A DNA stretch of 64,000 nt from Deuterostichococcus epilithicus (lineage: Eukaryota > Chlorophyta > Trebouxiophyceae > Prasiolales > Stichococcaceae): positions 868,001-932,000 of the forward strand of contig JAVTLE010000017.1 of the NCBI GenBank assembly GCA_033439295.1, written 5' to 3'. Shown here one piece after another: positions 59,471 to 64,000 of the stretch. The notes below the pieces were generated by a model that saw only the letters and a program-made list of their open reading frames with translations, did no database searches and was not told where the DNA came from. The translations under genes and the position numbers were made by a program. Each line of letters begins with the position of its first letter. The stretch's first letter is position 1.

Positions 59471-61788
59471 GTCTGCTGCTGCTGTCGCGGCGCTGTCCAT
59501 CTTTGGATCCGGCACCATCACGACAGACCTGCAACAAGGTGCACATGTCACGGTCTTCAGCCGTGATGGAGGTCGAGCTGTTTCCTACCGCCACAATTTC
59601 AGGTTTCTTGTAGCACGCGCCGTTGCGACTCCTCAGAAACCCAGAACACTGCTGCCACCACATCCAAGAAGTGGTGCTGTAATCTGTTGCTGCCAGGCAG
59701 AGCCGCGCCCTGTGAACGTTTCAAAGCAGAGCATAATGAAATCTGTACGGCGGCTAGGGAGGCTGCAGGGGTGACGCCTTGCCACGGCCGCTCAGGCGCC
59801 AGACCGCGGTCTGGTTTCTCAAATAATGCAGCCCCGTGATTGACACACACAACATCGGAAGAGTGCTTCAGGGGAGTGTGAGCTGCAAACTCTCACATGC
59901 CGGCTGCCTTGCCGGCAGCCAAGCCCGTCGCCGCGTCCTCGAAGACGAGGCACTCGGCGGGCGGCGCGGGCGGTGAGAACTCCCGCGCTGCCCGCAGGAA
60001 TATCTCCGGCGCCGGCTTCCCATTCACCACCTGGTCACCTGCAGCGGCGAGACAGGTAGACACCAGACTGATCAGTTTCGTGGATAGCTATGTCCTGCCA
60101 CGGCGTGATCCGCTTAACAGAACCCGCAGATCAGGATGATCATCGTCTAAATACCCAGCGCCATCCGCCCGGAGCAGCCAGGTTGCCGCGTGCAAAGCAT
60201 GCAAAGCGTTGAGCAGGAGGCCGTGCCTGTGATGCGATGGCTGAACAGCTCAAAGAGCTCTCTATGCCGCGCAGTCTTCAGTTCGAAGTGCCGCCGGTGC
60301 GATGATGTCGCCAGGCAGAAGGGCACGCCATGCTGGTGCAGGTGCCGCAACAGGCGCTCTGCACCTGCATGGCACCCACAGACAGAGCCCCTCGTCAAAG
60401 GCGAGGTCTTCTCAGCACGAGGCATTGTCCGTCCACTGCGGTGGTGCAGCGACATCGGGGCGCAAGCACAGGTGCTGCAACCGCCTCGATTGGGCTGTGC
60501 CACAGGACACCGCGGCTGAGCGCTGTGATCCGTCGAGACAACCGCCGGCGCCATCTGGGCAAAGATGTTGCTTCCGCAGCTGCAGCAGACCTCGCAGCCA
60601 ATTGAGATGAGGCCCTTGCGGCGGCTCTGCTCCTCTACGATGGCGCGGCACAATAGCCAACATGCGACAGAGCTGCCTCGAGCCTGTCCGGTGCACGTGC
60701 GCCATGTGTAAAAAGGTGGCACAGGCGGCGATCGCCAAGGCTCAGCCTCCCCACCTCTATCCAAAACTCGGCTGACAGCAACCCGCAGATCCACTCCCAT
60801 AAGCAGGCGACTCCCCGAGCACACTCCGATTCACTGGGGACATGTCATAAGTTGGTAAGAGCGCCCACCCGGCATGAGCTCCGATTCTGGAAACATCGCG
60901 TCAAGCATTTCCTCCCGCTCCCGCACGAAGTCCTCCGGCGTGAGCTGCCCAGCCAGCCCCGTGTCCTGCACAAATACCTGCGCAGCAGGACGACCCATTC
61001 ACTGTGTTTCGAGGCAGAAGTCTGTGCAACCGGACACGTGCGTGTCATAAAGACGCGCTGTCCACTAGGAAGGTATGCATCTGCCAAAGCTGCGATGGCT
61101 TCCAGCGCCTGCGCGCAGCGTCAGTACGAGGCAGCATGGGGAGCCGTGGCATTGCTGCTGTGCGCGGCCGGGACAGGGAGTGAGAGCAAGCAGGAGACGC
61201 AAGCGCACATGCAGCGGCTGTGCTTCTGGAGGGACCCCACGCACCTCGGCAGCCTCCAGCGCCTTTTTCCCCATCATCTTTGCCTGTGCGAACAGCGTCC
61301 ATCTTTGCTCGAGAATGATGGATGCGTTTGCAGCGCACAGCAGGTGCATGAGCTTATATTGAGCGCCGCTGTTCGAAGTTTGTGTGCTCTCAGTTCCTTC
61401 GCTCGACACACCTTGAGCTCCCAGGTGAACTCCTTGTCATAGCGCCGCAATATAGCGGTCTGCACTTTCGTGTAGAAGCGCTCCGTGTCCAACAAAAGGC
61501 CATCCATGTCGAAGATACATGCGTGCGTTTTGACCTGCAGCCAAAGTCTGCAATTCTAGTCACGCAGGACGCCAGCACCGCCGCATCACGAAGGCTATTA
61601 CGGCGTCATGAAGCGACAGATAGTTGGGATTATGCTGATCGGCAGTAGGTCTGATGCATGCCGTATGCGCATGCGCATGCGCATAACTGTCGATGTTCCA
61701 GGGCCTTCGGAGCAGTCGTCAGTCACCAGGCCAGCTACACACGATAGACTGACGCCGCTGAGAAAACCCTCACCTTTGCTGAGGTCAT
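59393..61788 (-). CDS. HAD-family phosphatase, plant glycerol-3-phosphatase / pseudouridine-5'-phosphatase type
   Basis: Seven exons on the minus strand give 233 residues, all in phase: 61774-61788, 61412-61534, 61245-61283, 60869-60977, 60227-60364, 59897-60038 and 59393-59528. HAD motif I is [11 protein letters not shown] (nucleophile and acid/base Asp). [13 protein letters not shown] and a cap domain follow; motif II is CLATSS, motif III the Lys in NGKPAPEIF, and motif [20 protein letters not shown]. The end [10 protein letters not shown] ... [11 protein letters not shown] matches Arabidopsis GPP1/2. It should remove phosphate from a small phospho-substrate in the cytosol or plastid. The five-residue first exon (ATG ACC TCA GCA AAG, then gtgagg) is inferred from phase. 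The intron after 60227 uses a GC donor (ACAG|GCACGG). Confidence 0.9.
61664..61684. repeat. Alternating purine-pyrimidine (ATGCGC)n tract
   Basis: Three ATGCGC units just upstream of the GPP start (about 125 bp inside its first intron). Such alternation can adopt Z-DNA. Confidence 0.75.
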
Positions 61789-63926
61789 AGCTGATAGCTG
61801 ATGGCGATTGTTGACAAGTAATATCGATTGGGCGATGTGTTGACAACTAGTACAGAATGGGATCAGTTGAGGTGTGCCCACTTAGTGTGCACGATATTCC
61901 GTGGTGTTGCAGGTGGGCAGATGGGTTGCAAAATTTCTGCAACGTTGCAAAGTATTGCAGCTGGCCGGGGATGGCGGATCTGGCACTTGTACGGGCAGCT
62001 GCTTCCTGCAGCCAGTTTCAAGGGCACGACTACAACCAGGCTGCGGGTCGATCTGGGCTGGTGCAGAGAAAGCAGGCTGGCTGGGCGCTAAAACGCACCG
62101 TCGTGCCTGGTGGGCGGTGAGTGACGCAACGCTTTGAGAGCCGCTGCACCCGCAGAGCAGCTGTGTAGGCGCCGTGCCGACACCTTCAGACAGAGCCGCT
62201 CGCGTCCGTGCAAACGGTGGTCCTGGCACAAACGACAGTGTTGTCCGCCGCGATCTGGGCGTCCGGGCTGGCGCTGACCGTCCAGGCTGGTGCTTTGCTT
62301 ACCAGACGAGCGATCTGGGGTGGTGGGCGGGCATATAGGACGCCAGGGCCGCCAGCAGCTGCTGTTTTGGGCACCACCTCCTGCCTCGGGGCTTCAACCG
62401 GGGTGCAAACGTGCGGATGGCCAGCGCAAGGCCGCTGGCGGGCCTGCGGCCAAGGCGCCGGTCTACTTCTGATCCTTGCCTGTATTGATGGAGGCTGAGG
62501 TCGCCGTGCAGCATTCAGGCAGTCGCACCCGGTCGGGAGCGGCGCCCAAAGCGTCGAGGCTCGCGACGCTCAAGCGTGGCACTTAACGGCACTCCGACAT
62601 CAAACGCTTGCTCTTACGGCCTTTACCGACGTGCAGTCTGCCCCAGATGGCTTTGTGGGACGATCTACACTCAAAATACATGGCATGCGGTGGCGTACAA
62701 GCCCTGGCGGGCGCGGTGACCCTTTGTTGGGGAACATCACATCGTCACAGGAATGACCACAATGCCCGGCGCTGCAGCGGCTCTGCAGGCTGTGCCACAT
62801 CACACAGCAGCAATTTAACACCCCGAAGAACTCTTCTTGTCTTGTCTGCTTCGCCTCATGCTATGAGGGCACTGTCATCAGGGCTCTGGTATGGGCACCG
62901 GACTCAGGGACAGGGGGCGAGCCTCGACGTGCTCGCAGCAGCCCGAGCGCCGGGTTAGAGCGCTCGAAAGCACGAACGAAGCACCACATGCAGATCAGAT
63001 AGTGCGCAACCACGCTGGACAAAGTTCAAGCTCAGGCCTTGCAAACGCCAAGGGTGGTGCTGCTCTGCTGCTGCAGACCTAGTTCTGTCGCCTGGAGGTG
63101 TGCTGTTGCAGACAAGAGCAAGCACCTGCACAGAAATACGCTTGAACTCTACAGAGCCCCACTGCGGCCCGAGCCCCGCGCCAGGAGGGAGGTGCTCCAC
63201 CACAGGGAAGCGTGCCGAGTCACAGAGGCCGCGAGGGCAAGTAGCGCCTTCGGCAACAGGCGTCCTGCATGCGTCTGCTTGGTATGAGAAAGCGCTAGAG
63301 GAACCAAGGTCTGCCTGTTCGCACACACAACGCGCACGGAAGCGAGGTCGCCGGCCAACCAGATCACCCTTGACCAGATTGGCAAGGAATACTCGAGCCT
63401 GAAGTTTGAAAGGTGAGTACGGCAGCACGCAGAGGTGTGCACCAGATGTATCGTAGAATCTCTGGCGAGAGGCATATGCCAACTCAGGCAGTGGGCAGGT
63501 GTAGCCGGCGCATTGATGGTGTCGATGGGTGTAAAAAGCAAGGCAGCGTGGCGCTGACGGTCGCAAACCGGTGGCGCTCTCGCCTGCTGGACAGCCTTGC
63601 ACATGGGAGCCACACCACGAGTCAGCCGCGTCGGGCAGGTGGGGTAATGGGCAGCACCTTCCGCACGCGCCGGCGCCATCCTGCGTGAGAGTTTCAGCAG
63701 CAGCTCAAGGCGAGCCAATCACCATGTGCATCCTGGCAGGCGAGCGACCATCGACATTGTTGCTCGGCAGCATGCAAGCCATAGTGGAGAGTACAGCAGT
63801 GGCACGCAGGAACTGCAAGGAACAAGTGCGAGCAGCAGCAGGGGCGAGCGTTTGCAGTGAGTGTGGTGGTGTTGAGAAACACCAGGTTGGGAGGGACTAT
63901 TCCGCGCACAACGCAGCAGAGAGCGC
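61789..63926. other. Unassigned 2.1-kb region
   Basis: No homologous protein, RNA gene or known repeat was recognised on either strand. It should contain the GPP promoter and the 3' flank of the histone H1-like gene. Confidence 0.5.
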
Positions 63927-64000
63927 TTAGGCCTTCTTGGCGGTGGCCTTGGCGGCAGTCTTCTTCTTCGGGCTGGCCTTCTTCGGCGCAGCGGCCTTCT
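63927..64000 (-). CDS. Histone H1-like C-terminal tail, partial
   Basis: On the minus strand the last 24 codons read as Lys/Ala/Pro repeats (KKASPKKKTAAKATAKKA) and end at TAA (63927-63929). This is the composition and ending of linker histone tails. The globular domain lies outside the window, so another Lys/Ala-rich nuclear protein is possible. Confidence 0.6.
   Translation of the reverse strand, partial: KAAAPKKASPKKKTAAKATAKKA

Overview
This window looks like nuclear DNA of a green alga or a close relative. The genes have many short exons with GT-AG introns, the coding sequence is GC-rich, and there is a short plant/alga-type TTTAGGG telomeric tract at 3639. One gene resembles plant glycerol-3-phosphatase/pseudouridine-phosphatase proteins. 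The organism call is an inference; no rRNA or organellar marker is present.

Layout. (1) 1-21554, plus strand: most of one very large gene for a DNA-PKcs-type kinase (PRKDC family), open at its 5' end. Helical-repeat and FAT exons are followed by a complete-looking PI3K-like kinase domain and a FATC tail ending at a TAG at 21552-21554. (2) 22297-23477, plus: a five-exon ACOT13-type hotdog thioesterase. (3) About 23617-45475: a nest of retroelements. These are copies of one LINE in both orientations, one tRNA-headed SINE-like element, a second LINE-like 3'-end family tied to a C/A-rich minisatellite, and a tandem array built from LINE 3' ends. (4) 45480-48850: mostly unassigned sequence. (5) 48853-51522, minus: ZMAT2/SNU23 spliceosomal zinc-finger protein. 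It is divergent from (6) 51881-57000, plus: a DEK-type chromatin protein with twelve exons whose phases all agree. (7) 57523-58633, minus: LLP-homolog/DUF2423 nucleolar protein. (8) 59393-61788, minus: HAD phosphatase of the plant GPP type. (9) 63927-64000, minus: the lysine/alanine-rich C-terminal end of a histone H1-like protein, running off the window.

I rebuilt the exon chains by following homology, splice sites and phase. For the kinase half of PRKDC and for ACOT13, DEK, LLPH and GPP every junction keeps frame, so these look like working genes. DEK (chromatin), DNA-PKcs (end joining), ZMAT2 (splicing) and LLPH (ribosome biogenesis) are nuclear housekeeping proteins. I see no operon-like or pathway clustering.

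The most unusual signal is that introns next to many exons carry degenerate tandem copies ('echoes') of the adjacent exon edge together with its splice site. I see this in four unrelated genes (PRKDC, DEK, ZMAT2, GPP). The copies are diverged and often frame-broken, while one copy per locus remains a clean exon. This is what intron growth or gain by short tandem duplication across exon-intron borders would leave behind. The second notable signal is the LINE, whose (AAGTCC)n tail appears to be a repeated landing site for further 5'-truncated copies of itself.
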